Shown here: positions 15,993 to 23,564 of the stretch, piece after piece | Layout of the letters: every line of letters starts with the position of its first letter | Position numbering within the stretch: position 1 is the first letter of the stretch | Assembly (NCBI GenBank): GCA_963543695.1 | Contig: CAUUCF010000013.1 | Location: forward strand, 1 to 25,151 | Source of the DNA: CAUUCF01 sp963543695 | GTDB taxonomy: Bacteria > Pseudomonadota > Gammaproteobacteria > UBA9339 | DNA length: 25,151 nucleotides | Direction of reading: 5' to 3' | Notes under the pieces: generated by a model | The model's input: only the letters and a program-made list of their open reading frames with translations | Databases searched by the model: none | Told to the model about the DNA's origin: nothing | Translations under genes and position numbers: made by a program

Positions 15993-17278
15993 CAGCCATT
16001 TGTTTTTATTTTCAAGTACATCAACCTAAACGTTTAAGAAAATATACTTTTTTTGAGATTGGTAAAAATCATTTTTACGAAGATGAAGAACAAAACCGGT
16101 CGATTTTTCAAAAAGTAGCTCATAAATGTTATTTACCGATGACTAAGTTGTTGTTACGGTTAATTGAACGTTATCCTCAAACGTTCAAATTCACTTTTTC
16201 TTTTTCAGGTCTTTTTTTAGAACAATGTCACCGTTATAGCCCAGCAACGTTGGATCATTTTGTACGTTTGGTAGAAACGGGGCAAGTGGAAGTTCTTGCC
16301 GAAACTTACTATCATAGCTTAAGTAGTTTATTTGCTGAAGAGGAATTTAAAAAACAGGTGCAAGAGCATCAAGCGCTGGTTTATCAAGAGTTTGGGATAA
16401 AATCTACTGCTTTTCGTAATACAGAATTGATTTATAATAACCGTATTGCGCAATTAGTAGAACAAATGGGTTATCGAGCTATTTTGGCTGAAGGAGCTGA
16501 AAAAATTTTAGGATGGCGCAGTCCTAATTATTTATATCAACCACAACATTGTACCCAATTAAAATTATTATTACGTAACTATCCCTTAACGGATGATATT
16601 GCTTTTAGATTTTCGGACCGTGCTTGGGTAGAATATCCCGTAACGGCAGAAAAATATGCTTATTGGTTGCACGCTTTAAGTCGCGATGCGGATATTGTTA
16701 ATTTATTTATGGATTTTGAAACTTTTGGTGAACATCAGTGGGCAGATAGTGGAATTTTTGAATTTATGGCGAAATTACCAGAATTTATTTTGTTACATCC
16801 GGATTATTATTTTACTACTCCTTCTGAGGCGATTACTCATTTAGAAACCCGAGGCATGTTAGATGTACCTAATCCTTTATCTTGGGCAGATGAGGAACGA
16901 GATTTAACGGCATGGCGAGGTAATAATTTACAAGAAGACGCATTAAAAGCGGTTTATGATTTACAATTAGCGGTCTACCAAACTAAAGATGACCACTTAC
17001 TAAATACTTGGCGTAGTTTACTGACTTCGGATCATTTTTATTATTTATGTACTAAGTATGCGGCAGATGGAGATGTGCACAAATATTTTAGTCCTTATAG
17101 TAATCCTTACGAAGCATACATCAATTATATGAACGTTCTGGCCGATTTTCGTGGAGTTGTGGAACAAAAACTAGCTACGTTAAGGAATAGACGTAAAGTT
17201 AAACCTAGTGGATGGAGAAAATTGTTCGCTTTTTTAAAACATTTAGAACGTAATTTTAAGTTATCGCAAGTGAGTTAA
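15989..17278 (+). CDS. GH57 family alpha-amylase/glucanotransferase-like enzyme
   Basis: A 429-residue GH57 protein. Conserved regions seen in order: FYFQVHQPKRL (7-17), FSFSGLFLEQ, FRNTELIYNN (E146, the candidate nucleophile), and NLFMDFETFGEHQW (D242, the candidate acid/base). The family cleaves or transfers alpha-1,4 or alpha-1,6 glucan chains; which activity applies cannot be read from the motifs. It has no signal peptide, so it acts in the cytoplasm. The ATG overlaps the end of the glycosyltransferase gene by 4 nt, and the stop codon directly abuts the next start. Confidence 0.9.
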   Translation: MTAICFYFQVHQPKRLRKYTFFEIGKNHFYEDEEQNRSIFQKVAHKCYLPMTKLLLRLIERYPQTFKFTFSFSGLFLEQCHRYSPATLDHFVRLVETGQVEVLAETYYHSLSSLFAEEEFKKQVQEHQALVYQEFGIKSTAFRNTELIYNNRIAQLVEQMGYRAILAEGAEKILGWRSPNYLYQPQHCTQLKLLLRNYPLTDDIAFRFSDRAWVEYPVTAEKYAYWLHALSRDADIVNLFMDFETFGEHQWADSGIFEFMAKLPEFILLHPDYYFTTPSEAITHLETRGMLDVPNPLSWADEERDLTAWRGNNLQEDALKAVYDLQLAVYQTKDDHLLNTWRSLLTSDHFYYLCTKYAADGDVHKYFSPYSNPYEAYINYMNVLADFRGVVEQKLATLRNRRKVKPSGWRKLFAFLKHLERNFKLSQVS

Positions 17279-17629
17279 ATGTCTAAACGAATTCATAGCT
17301 CCTTGAAAACTAAATTAGGAGATTTATTGGGAGAGGTTTACCGACAGTTTGGAGTAGTGTTACCCCGTAAACCTTATCATGAAGATGATGAAGCTACCGG
17401 TGAGGGGGAAGCTAAACCCGTCTTTATCGAACATCCTTTTTTACAAGAATTACCTATCGGTGCTTCTTCTGATTTGTCGTCGGTAGTTAGTAATAAGCAA
17501 GCGATTTTAGACGAAGCGGAAAAACGGGAAGCTGAATTAACAAATGAACCTAAAAATCGTTTACAGATGCGTTTGGGATTAACTTATCGTAAAAAATATA
17601 TTTACGAAAATTACACTAAACCGATATGA
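17279..17629 (+). CDS. Small acidic hypothetical protein between GH57 and the AnkH-like gene
   Basis: A 116-residue protein with no recognised domain, signal peptide or membrane segment. The N-terminal 30 residues are basic and helix-prone, the middle is acidic and probably disordered (HEDDEATGEGEAK), and the C-terminus is basic again (GLTYRKKYIYENYTK). Its ATG follows the GH57 stop directly, and its stop overlaps the AnkH-like start by 4 nt (ATGA). Translation is therefore probably coupled to both neighbours. A chaperone or adaptor for the downstream protein would fit its size and charge, but that is speculation from position only. Confidence 0.75.
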   Translation: MSKRIHSSLKTKLGDLLGEVYRQFGVVLPRKPYHEDDEATGEGEAKPVFIEHPFLQELPIGASSDLSSVVSNKQAILDEAEKREAELTNEPKNRLQMRLGLTYRKKYIYENYTKPI

Positions 17630-19014
17630 GTCTCGCCAAAACGATTATCTACGGTACTTTGGCCGATATAGAGAACGCTTTAAAAACAGTAACTGATTTA
17701 GACGTCATTGATGAGTACGGCTATACTCCTTTAATTCAAACAGCTATTATTAACGACGCAGCGAAAGGACTATTGGTATTGCGTGCAGGCGCTAAAGTAG
17801 ATTTTCCCGATATTACGGGGCGTACGGCTTTATTTTGGGCTGCTGATAACGGAAATGAAACTTTTTGCCGGTATTGTTTACAATATCATGCTGACCCTAA
17901 TCAGCATAATAACGGTGGCCAATCGGTTTTAGTGATGCCTTTAATTAAACGGCATCAAAACGTTAAACAGTTATTGATTAAACATGGGGCTAAATTAAGT
18001 TTAGCGCAAGATTTTTTAAATGCTAAAATTCTAGGACATTCTTTTGAATTAGAAGGCAGGGTTGATATCGTAAATACTCATAATCAATTTATCGAGGTAG
18101 AATTAGAAGGTTTTTATTTAGATTTTACCGTTAGTTACATCGCTTCGTTGTTAAACGATTTTCGAAACAGTTTTGCTGCGCGCACGTTAAGGGGAGAGTT
18201 TAAATATATTGATCAGATTTTAAATGGCTTATTTAACGGTGCGCGTTTATTAACGAAACAAAATTACCTGTTAGATTTACAACGACACTTACGAGAGATC
18301 GATGATTTATTAGCTCAAGAATTTTTAGTATTACCTGTTGCTTTTGATGGGCATGCGATTAGTTTTATTAAGTATCACCATTTTTGGGTAAGAATTGATC
18401 GTGGAGCCTTTGGACGAATCAACGGGAGTGCTATTATCTATCAAATGACTTTGCCAGGGGATAAAACGTTTTTTAGAAATTTATTGTATAAACGACAAAA
18501 TAGTCAAAAAATTAATAACGAGCTAGTAAAAGTTTTAGGGCTGAAAGAAATACAAGTAATTAATTTACCGTTACAGCGTACCGGCAATTGTACTTGGGCC
18601 AATATAGAAGGATTGATTCCTTTAGGGATTATTTTATTAAAATTAGAAGAACAAGGAATAGAGCATTTAACGGAGATTACAGAAGGAGTACTAGCGTTAT
18701 ATGAGCAATGGCAAAATTGGAATCAAGAAAGAGCACTTGATTTTTGTTTGCAACATTTACCTCAGCTTGAAATAGGTCGACAAATGACTAAAATAGCATT
18801 ATTAATAGCAATTGTATTTCAAAGCTTAACGGTGGAAAAAGATAAAAAAATGATCGATAAAATTATAAAACAAATAAATCGAAACCTTTATTGGCCCATT
18901 TTAGGTTGTTATGTAAAAACTTTTGCTCGGAGTTATGATCATCCTTTATGGCAAAATTTTCAAAAATTTTTAGAACGTGCGGGTTTAGACGAAAATGAGT
19001 TGTTACGAATGTAA
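17626..19014 (+). CDS. ankH: AnkH/LegA3-like ankyrin protein with a putative cysteine-protease-like domain
   Basis: A 462-residue protein with three to four ankyrin repeats (about 28-125: EYGYTPLIQTAI, TGRTALFWAADNGN, LLIKHGAKL), followed by a larger domain. Length, ankyrin position and the block LQRTGNCTWANIEG resemble Legionella AnkH (LegA3), a Dot/Icm effector with ankyrin repeats and a cysteine-protease-like fold. I see H243 in DGHAISF, D258 in VRIDRG, Q317 and C322 in PLQRTGNC, in the order His-Asp-Gln-Cys used by clan CE proteases. The catalytic assignment is inference. The C-terminal about 120 residues are helical. It overlaps genes on both sides and appears to be the fifth gene of the glycogen operon, an odd place for an effector. 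Confidence 0.7.
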   Translation: MSLAKTIIYGTLADIENALKTVTDLDVIDEYGYTPLIQTAIINDAAKGLLVLRAGAKVDFPDITGRTALFWAADNGNETFCRYCLQYHADPNQHNNGGQSVLVMPLIKRHQNVKQLLIKHGAKLSLAQDFLNAKILGHSFELEGRVDIVNTHNQFIEVELEGFYLDFTVSYIASLLNDFRNSFAARTLRGEFKYIDQILNGLFNGARLLTKQNYLLDLQRHLREIDDLLAQEFLVLPVAFDGHAISFIKYHHFWVRIDRGAFGRINGSAIIYQMTLPGDKTFFRNLLYKRQNSQKINNELVKVLGLKEIQVINLPLQRTGNCTWANIEGLIPLGIILLKLEEQGIEHLTEITEGVLALYEQWQNWNQERALDFCLQHLPQLEIGRQMTKIALLIAIVFQSLTVEKDKKMIDKIIKQINRNLYWPILGCYVKTFARSYDHPLWQNFQKFLERAGLDENELLRM

Positions 19015-19288
19015 AGACGAACGTCTTTATCTCAAAATACGAGTGGTTACTAAAGCAACTAAAAATGCTTTTTTAGGTGTTGTTGAAGACCGTTTAAAAA
19101 TTAGTATTAAATCTTTACCAGAAAAGGGAAAGGCTAATCAACTGTTGATTAAATGGTTAAGTAAAGAGCTGCACGTTTGCCAAAACGAAATCACGCTGCA
19201 CTTAGGGTTAAAAAATCATGACAAAGAGTTAATTTTACCGTTGAAATGTTTAGCCCGAATAGAAACATTCCTGTTAAGCAAAGAATAA
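18995..19288 (+). CDS. DUF167 / YggU family protein
   Basis: A 97-residue small alpha/beta protein. The pattern LKIRVVTKATKNAFLGV, then DRLKISIKSLPEKGKANQLL and WLSKELHV, matches the DUF167 (YggU) family, whose cellular role is not established. The ATG lies 20 nt inside the 3' end of the AnkH-like gene, so it probably closes the same operon. Length is normal for the family. Confidence 0.88.
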   Translation: MSCYECKDERLYLKIRVVTKATKNAFLGVVEDRLKISIKSLPEKGKANQLLIKWLSKELHVCQNEITLHLGLKNHDKELILPLKCLARIETFLLSKE

Positions 19289-19329
19289 GCAAAATTTAGA
19301 TTAACGTTTTTTATTTAAATGAGTTTTTT

Positions 19330-19683
19330 ATGTTAACACAATTAGAATTAAATAATTATCGATATATTAACGGAGGATCTTTTTTATTAACCGTGGTAGG
19401 AGTAGAAATCGGTCTATTAGCTTATGCTGATTATAGAGGGATTTTGTTGGATTCTGTAGCTGTGGGTATTGGATGGGGTATTACTCCTTATGTAATTGGC
19501 CAAGGATTTCTTTATGGGCAACGTTATTATCCAGATAACCAATTAATTCGAGAGATGGTTAATGATAATAATTTGTCTAATGCAATCTTATTTACCGTGT
19601 CGTTATTTGCTGGAATTACTGCTTATCATGCAAATATTGTAACGGATATCGTGCGATTGAATTTAGGCTATTTTTTTAGTTGA
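19330..19683 (+). CDS. Putative double-glycine-leader membrane-active peptide precursor
   Basis: A 117-residue protein starting MLTQLELNNYRYINGG. Read back from the GG, Leu at -12, Ile at -4 and Gly-Gly at -2/-1 fit the leader cut by C39-type bacteriocin exporters; -8 is Asn instead of Glu and -7 is Tyr instead of Leu, so the match is partial. The remainder (about 101 residues) has three hydrophobic, glycine-rich segments (about 17-33, 41-59, 85-110). It could be a microcin-like product or simply a small membrane protein. The ribosome binding site is weak. It resembles the protein at 22775-23143 in layout but not in obvious sequence. Confidence 0.5.
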   Translation: MLTQLELNNYRYINGGSFLLTVVGVEIGLLAYADYRGILLDSVAVGIGWGITPYVIGQGFLYGQRYYPDNQLIREMVNDNNLSNAILFTVSLFAGITAYHANIVTDIVRLNLGYFFS

Positions 19684-19709
19684 CGTCGATTTGACTACGT
19701 TAATGATTT

Positions 19710-21164
19710 ATGGACTTTAAAAAAAAATCGTTGTACGTTTTGTTAAGCGCGGTTTGTTATCCGTTTGCTATTCCGCCTTTCCGCTATTTTGGGTTGATCA
19801 ACGTATCTTTAGCTTTATTTTTATTGACGTTAGAAACGGCAAAGGGGCCTGAAGAAGCTTTTTTGATCGGTTGGAGTTATGGAACTATTGCTTTTAGTAT
19901 CGGATTACATTGGTTGTTTTATAGTATTCATGATTATGGAGCAATTAATAGTTTACTGTCCGGTTTTTTAGTGATCTTAATTGCGAGTATTTTTGGTTTT
20001 TTACATGCGTTACAAGGGTTGATTTTTAAACGATTTTTTAGCCGATTTTCGTTATTAGTAAGGTCTTTGTTCGGTTTTCCTTTGATTTTAACGGTTTTAA
20101 GTTTGGTTCCTTATTTACCGTTTACTTTTGTTAGTTTATCGCACGTTAACACCGTTTTAGTTAATTTTATTCCTTTTTTAGGAACGACGTTTTTCCTTTT
20201 TATCGTTGCTCAACAGGGGAGCATTTTATTTTTGTGTTTTTGTCGGCAATTGCCAATTAGGAAAAAATTATTTTTATTCTTTTATTTAGTTGGCATTTGG
20301 TTAGGAAGTTTCTTTTTAGGCTCTTTTTTAACGGATTGCGAGGGGGAGAAATTAAACGTTACGGCGTTACAAATTAATTTAACTCCGGTACAAAAATGGA
20401 ATCCAGTGTTAATGCAACAACAATTTAACCAGTATGTGCAATATTCATTATTAGATACGGAAAAAACGGAATTAGTGATTTGGCCAGAAGTAGCTTTACC
20501 GTACCTTTCTACGGAACTTTTAACGTTTCTACAAGCGCAAGTGCAGCAAATTAAAACTCCTCTTTTACTCGGTAGATTAAGGGAAGAACAAGGAAAGTTA
20601 TTTAATAGTGCTTCTTTAATCGGTCATAACATTACGAATTACGATAAACGTAAATTAATGCCTTTTGGGGAATATTTACCCCGTTTTTTAACTAAATTAC
20701 GTCGTTATTTCACTTTTTTAGGGGAAGATTTGTCGGTTGGTCAAACAAAACCATTATTACGCTTGTACGATACTTCGCCTTTTGCCGTTAATATTTGTTA
20801 TGAAACGCTTTTCCCTGCATTGACGGTTGATAGTTTACCGACCGCGGAGTTTATCGTGACGATTAGTGATGATAGTTGGTTTAAAAACTCTTGGGTAGTA
20901 ACGCAACATTTAGCAACAGCGCAAATGTTATCGTTAATCACGGGGCGTTATCAAGTTTTAGTTAGTAACGGGGGAATTAATGCTTTTATAGATAATCGAG
21001 GAAGAGTGCTTCAACAAACTAAAGCTACTCAGGCTTTATCTGGTCAAATCAAAAGGAGTAATCAAATACCTATTAACGTCCGCTTTCAACGACATTATCG
21101 GTTAGTCTTTATAGCGTTTTTTTTGTTCATGTTGTTTAAGGCGCAGCAGAAAAATAAAAAATAA
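19710..21164 (+). CDS. lnt: Apolipoprotein N-acyltransferase
   Basis: An inner-membrane enzyme that adds the third acyl chain to lipoproteins. The 484-residue protein has an N-terminal block of about six to seven membrane segments (residues about 8-205), a periplasmic nitrilase-like domain with the triad E260 (IWPEVALP), K313 (YDKRKLMPFGEYLP) and C363 (NICYETLFP), and one C-terminal membrane segment. Length is near the family's usual 500. No clear ribosome binding site precedes ATG 19710, and the fourth codon onward contains an A9 run (19719-19727), a possible slippage site. It lies downstream of the double-glycine ORF. Confidence 0.95.
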   Translation: MDFKKKSLYVLLSAVCYPFAIPPFRYFGLINVSLALFLLTLETAKGPEEAFLIGWSYGTIAFSIGLHWLFYSIHDYGAINSLLSGFLVILIASIFGFLHALQGLIFKRFFSRFSLLVRSLFGFPLILTVLSLVPYLPFTFVSLSHVNTVLVNFIPFLGTTFFLFIVAQQGSILFLCFCRQLPIRKKLFLFFYLVGIWLGSFFLGSFLTDCEGEKLNVTALQINLTPVQKWNPVLMQQQFNQYVQYSLLDTEKTELVIWPEVALPYLSTELLTFLQAQVQQIKTPLLLGRLREEQGKLFNSASLIGHNITNYDKRKLMPFGEYLPRFLTKLRRYFTFLGEDLSVGQTKPLLRLYDTSPFAVNICYETLFPALTVDSLPTAEFIVTISDDSWFKNSWVVTQHLATAQMLSLITGRYQVLVSNGGINAFIDNRGRVLQQTKATQALSGQIKRSNQIPINVRFQRHYRLVFIAFFLFMLFKAQQKNKK

Positions 21165-21184
21165 GAAAATGGTAAGCTTATTTT

Positions 21185-21214
21185 TTGACTTTTACGGATT
21201 ATTTATTGTATAAG
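21185..21214 (+). promoter_or_regulatory. Predicted lbtU promoter
   Basis: TTGACT (21185-21190) and TATAAG (21209-21214) are 18 bp apart, leaving a leader of about 25 nt that contains GGAG 9 nt before the ATG. I looked for a Fur box because the gene is siderophore-related and saw no convincing one. Confidence 0.55.
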
Positions 21215-21245
21215 AAGTTATCTTAAACTTTCCGGAGAAAAAGGC

Positions 21246-22697
21246 ATGAAAAAATATTTATTATTATGTCTGGTGGGTACTTGTGCTTCTTATGGTTTAG
21301 TTCAAGCAGATGAAGCGGCTAACAAGCAGATTGCAAATTTGGAAAAGCAAATTCAGATTTTAAAAAAGGATGTTCAAAAATTAAATAGTCAAAATAACCA
21401 AGTTAATCAAGTTCATGAATCTTTTACTAAAGATGTTTATTTAAATGATGCTGTAGAATTGTATGCTCATGGTCCTGCAGTAGTAACTTCTCCTGCTTTA
21501 GGAGTACGTCGTTCTGCGGAAAATGCTTCTGATTTGATGATTAATTTATCGTCAATTAACGAAGATTTAAAATTATTACAGTTACGTAAAAAAATGGATG
21601 ATTACGCGCAACAGATTAATTTACCGATTCCTAAGCGTCCGATTATTGCTTTAAGTGGTAGTGCTGTGGGTAAATTTACGGCTGGTCAGCGATTTAAAGA
21701 TAAAAATACGTTGACTCAATTTGATATGGATTCTGCAGAATTTAGCATCGTGGGTGAAGCGAGTCCGTGGGCTACAGGGGTATTAGTGGTTTCTTACGAC
21801 GGAAAAAAGAATTCTAAATTTTCGGATAATTATGAAGGGGAATTTAGTTTGGATCGTGGTTTTGTAACTTTAGGACAGCTAGCAAAATGTCCGGTTTATT
21901 TTTCCGTCGGTAAAATGTATGCGCCGTTTGGTTCTTATAGTTCTCATATGTTAACCGATACTTCTGCAAAGATTTTAGGAAAAGTACATGATAACATGGC
22001 CATTTTAGGGTTTACGTATCAAGGGTTAGAAATGCAGAGCTTTTTCTTGAGTGGCGGAGCTAAATCTGAAGGGGGAAATATCTTATGGAAACATTTTGGA
22101 GCTAATTTAGCTTATAATTTTGTATCTAACCAACTAAAAGTTACGTTGGCTTCTAGCGTACTAGGTAATTTTGCTGAAACGAAAAAATCTCCTATTTCGT
22201 TGTATGGAATTAATAACGATAAAACTCATAAATCGGTTACGGGGTTAAATGCGAGGGTTAAAATTAATTACAAACAATTTAGTCTGGCTAGTGAATACGT
22301 AACTGCGTTAGGATATTTAGATCCGCGGGATATTACTATTAATGATAAAGCTTGTAAACCGAGAGCTTTAAATTTAGAGGCAGCGGTAGATTTCCGGTTG
22401 TTTAATAGTCCAAATACTTTTGCTGTAGGTTATGGTCGTTCCTGGGACGCGTTGTTTTACGGTAATGTCCCGACTTATTTTAATAATGAACAGCATGGAC
22501 AAGTAGTTAATTTCCCTAAACATACGGTATTTGTAGAATATGAAGTTTCTGTCATTAAAAACACTATTTTAGCTTTTGAATATCGACACGATTTTAATTA
22601 TCGTAAAGGTAGTGTAGTAACGCGTGGGGATAATCAATTAACGGTTGAAGATGGAGGACAAAATATTTTTACCGTAAAATTAGGCGTGTTTTTCTAA
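21246..22697 (+). CDS. lbtU: LbtU-family siderophore porin (outer membrane)
   Basis: Resembles Legionella LbtU, the outer-membrane receptor for the siderophore legiobactin. The 483-residue precursor has a signal peptide (about 1-21, ending LVQA), then a coiled coil (about 25-55, with IANLEKQIQILKKDVQKL), a helical link and a beta-barrel domain from about residue 130 with alternating strands and a C-terminal phenylalanine (KLGVFF) as expected for an outer-membrane barrel. The family label is from overall pattern; the ligand here is unknown. A bidirectional terminator follows, and a decayed copy of its last 35 codons lies at 23226. Confidence 0.85.
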   Translation: MKKYLLLCLVGTCASYGLVQADEAANKQIANLEKQIQILKKDVQKLNSQNNQVNQVHESFTKDVYLNDAVELYAHGPAVVTSPALGVRRSAENASDLMINLSSINEDLKLLQLRKKMDDYAQQINLPIPKRPIIALSGSAVGKFTAGQRFKDKNTLTQFDMDSAEFSIVGEASPWATGVLVVSYDGKKNSKFSDNYEGEFSLDRGFVTLGQLAKCPVYFSVGKMYAPFGSYSSHMLTDTSAKILGKVHDNMAILGFTYQGLEMQSFFLSGGAKSEGGNILWKHFGANLAYNFVSNQLKVTLASSVLGNFAETKKSPISLYGINNDKTHKSVTGLNARVKINYKQFSLASEYVTALGYLDPRDITINDKACKPRALNLEAAVDFRLFNSPNTFAVGYGRSWDALFYGNVPTYFNNEQHGQVVNFPKHTVFVEYEVSVIKNTILAFEYRHDFNYRKGSVVTRGDNQLTVEDGGQNIFTVKLGVFF

Positions 22698-22726
22698 ACT
22701 AGGGTTTTAACTTTTTAATTTAAATG

Positions 22727-22757
22727 AAAAAGGCATTCATTAAACGAATGCCTTTTT
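22727..22757. terminator. Bidirectional Rho-independent terminator
   Basis: AAAAAGGCATTC and GAATGCCTTTTT form a 12-bp stem with a 7-nt loop, with T-runs on both strands. It lies between the convergent lbtU (plus) and the double-glycine gene (minus) and can serve both. Confidence 0.9.
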
Positions 22758-22774
22758 GGTTTGTAGATTATTTG

Positions 22775-23143
22775 TTACAAATAGTTTTCAATAAATGCCT
22801 CTGCAGCTAATGCGTAAGCTGTTCCAATTGTAAAAGCTATGGTACCAATGGTTAAAAAAGAAGGTTTGCTAACTACTTTTTTTACTACCGGTACAACAGC
22901 GTATATAAATACTGCTTGATCACCATCTTCAGAGGTAATTAATTCCTGGAATAAACCAGGTTTTTCCAAATCAGTATTTACTAGGTTAAGATTAGCGTCA
23001 GTTCGCATAAGGACGGTTTCTGTGTTTTCAGTGTATGCAAATAAATAAGTAAAAGTAGTAGCTGCAGCTATCCCTGCGCCAAAGGCTACTAAACCAAATC
23101 CTCCATTTACAGAATTTAATTCTTGTTGATTTAAAACCTTCAT
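22775..23143 (-). CDS. Putative microcin-like peptide with a consensus double-glycine leader
   Basis: A 122-residue precursor starting MKVLNQQELNSVNGG. The 15-residue leader has every consensus position (Leu -12, Glu -8, Leu -7, Val -4, Gly -2, Gly -1) and the same length as the microcin V leader. The open frame extends 9 codons upstream, but the leader pattern decides for ATG 23143. The predicted mature part (107 residues) has a Gly/Ala-rich hydrophobic segment right after the GG (FGLVAFGAGIAAA), an acidic middle and a second hydrophobic segment near the C-terminus. No cysteine is present in the mature part. No immunity gene or C39 exporter is visible nearby. It is bounded by the bidirectional terminator and a decayed lbtU fragment. 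Confidence 0.7.
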   Translation of the reverse strand: MKVLNQQELNSVNGGFGLVAFGAGIAAATTFTYLFAYTENTETVLMRTDANLNLVNTDLEKPGLFQELITSEDGDQAVFIYAVVPVVKKVVSKPSFLTIGTIAFTIGTAYALAAEAFIENYL

Positions 23144-23225
23144 TGTTACTTCTAATGGGTATAAAAACATATATTATGGTACATATGTAACATTAAAATA
23201 ATATTATATAAAATATTTTCCAACC

Positions 23226-23332
23226 ATTTTAATTAAAGGTGCGTAGTAACACGTGAGGATAATCAATAACAGTTAAAGATGAAGCGTAAAATATTTTACC
23301 GTTAAATTTATGAACATTTCCTTTTAGTTTAA
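23226..23332 (+). pseudogene. Decayed duplicate of the lbtU 3' end
   Basis: This stretch aligns with the last 35 codons of lbtU and its stop (22591-22698): ATTTTAATTA, GTAGTAAC-CGTG-GGATAATCAAT, GTT-AAGATG, AAAATATTTT and ACCGT-AAATT recur in the same order with small indels that destroy the frame. A piece like the lbtU terminator arm (AAAAAGGCATT) follows at about 23337. It suggests a former tandem lbtU copy. Confidence 0.7.
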
Positions 23333-23564
23333 ACTTAAAAAGGCATTTTTAATTTAAATGTTTTTTAAATAACATGTAAACTGCTGTTTAAATTTACTTT
23401 ATTTATTCTAACGTGGTTACTGATCCATAAGTTTGTAGTACGTCTAATGCTTCTCTATTACGAGTTATTCAGTTAAAAATTAAATGTTGTATTTTAAATT
23501 AAACTTGAATTTTTATGAGGCCTTTAGTAGTTTTAAAAACTAATGTTGGTTAACTAAGAAATAA
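23333..23564. other. Non-coding stretch before tgt
   Basis: AT-rich sequence following the decayed lbtU fragment. I see a remnant of the duplicated terminator at its start and no convincing ORF, RNA gene or strong promoter. The tgt start at 23565 has only a weak ribosome binding site. Confidence 0.5.

Noticed and set aside
21190..21245. Fur box at the lbtU promoter
   Set aside because: No stretch resembled the GATAATGATAATCATTATC pattern closely enough to claim.
23144..23170. Nine-codon N-terminal extension of the double-glycine protein
   Set aside because: Would disrupt a leader that is otherwise the exact consensus length; ATG 23143 is preferred.
23180..23189. Palindrome TACATATGTA upstream of the double-glycine gene
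   Set aside because: Ten bases in AT-rich DNA is not distinctive; no promoter boxes align with it.
23403..23468. Minus-strand 21-codon frame ending in TAA, with REALDVLQTYGS-like sequence
   Set aside because: Coding-like but too short and without a start; could be a gene-end remnant, but cannot be supported.
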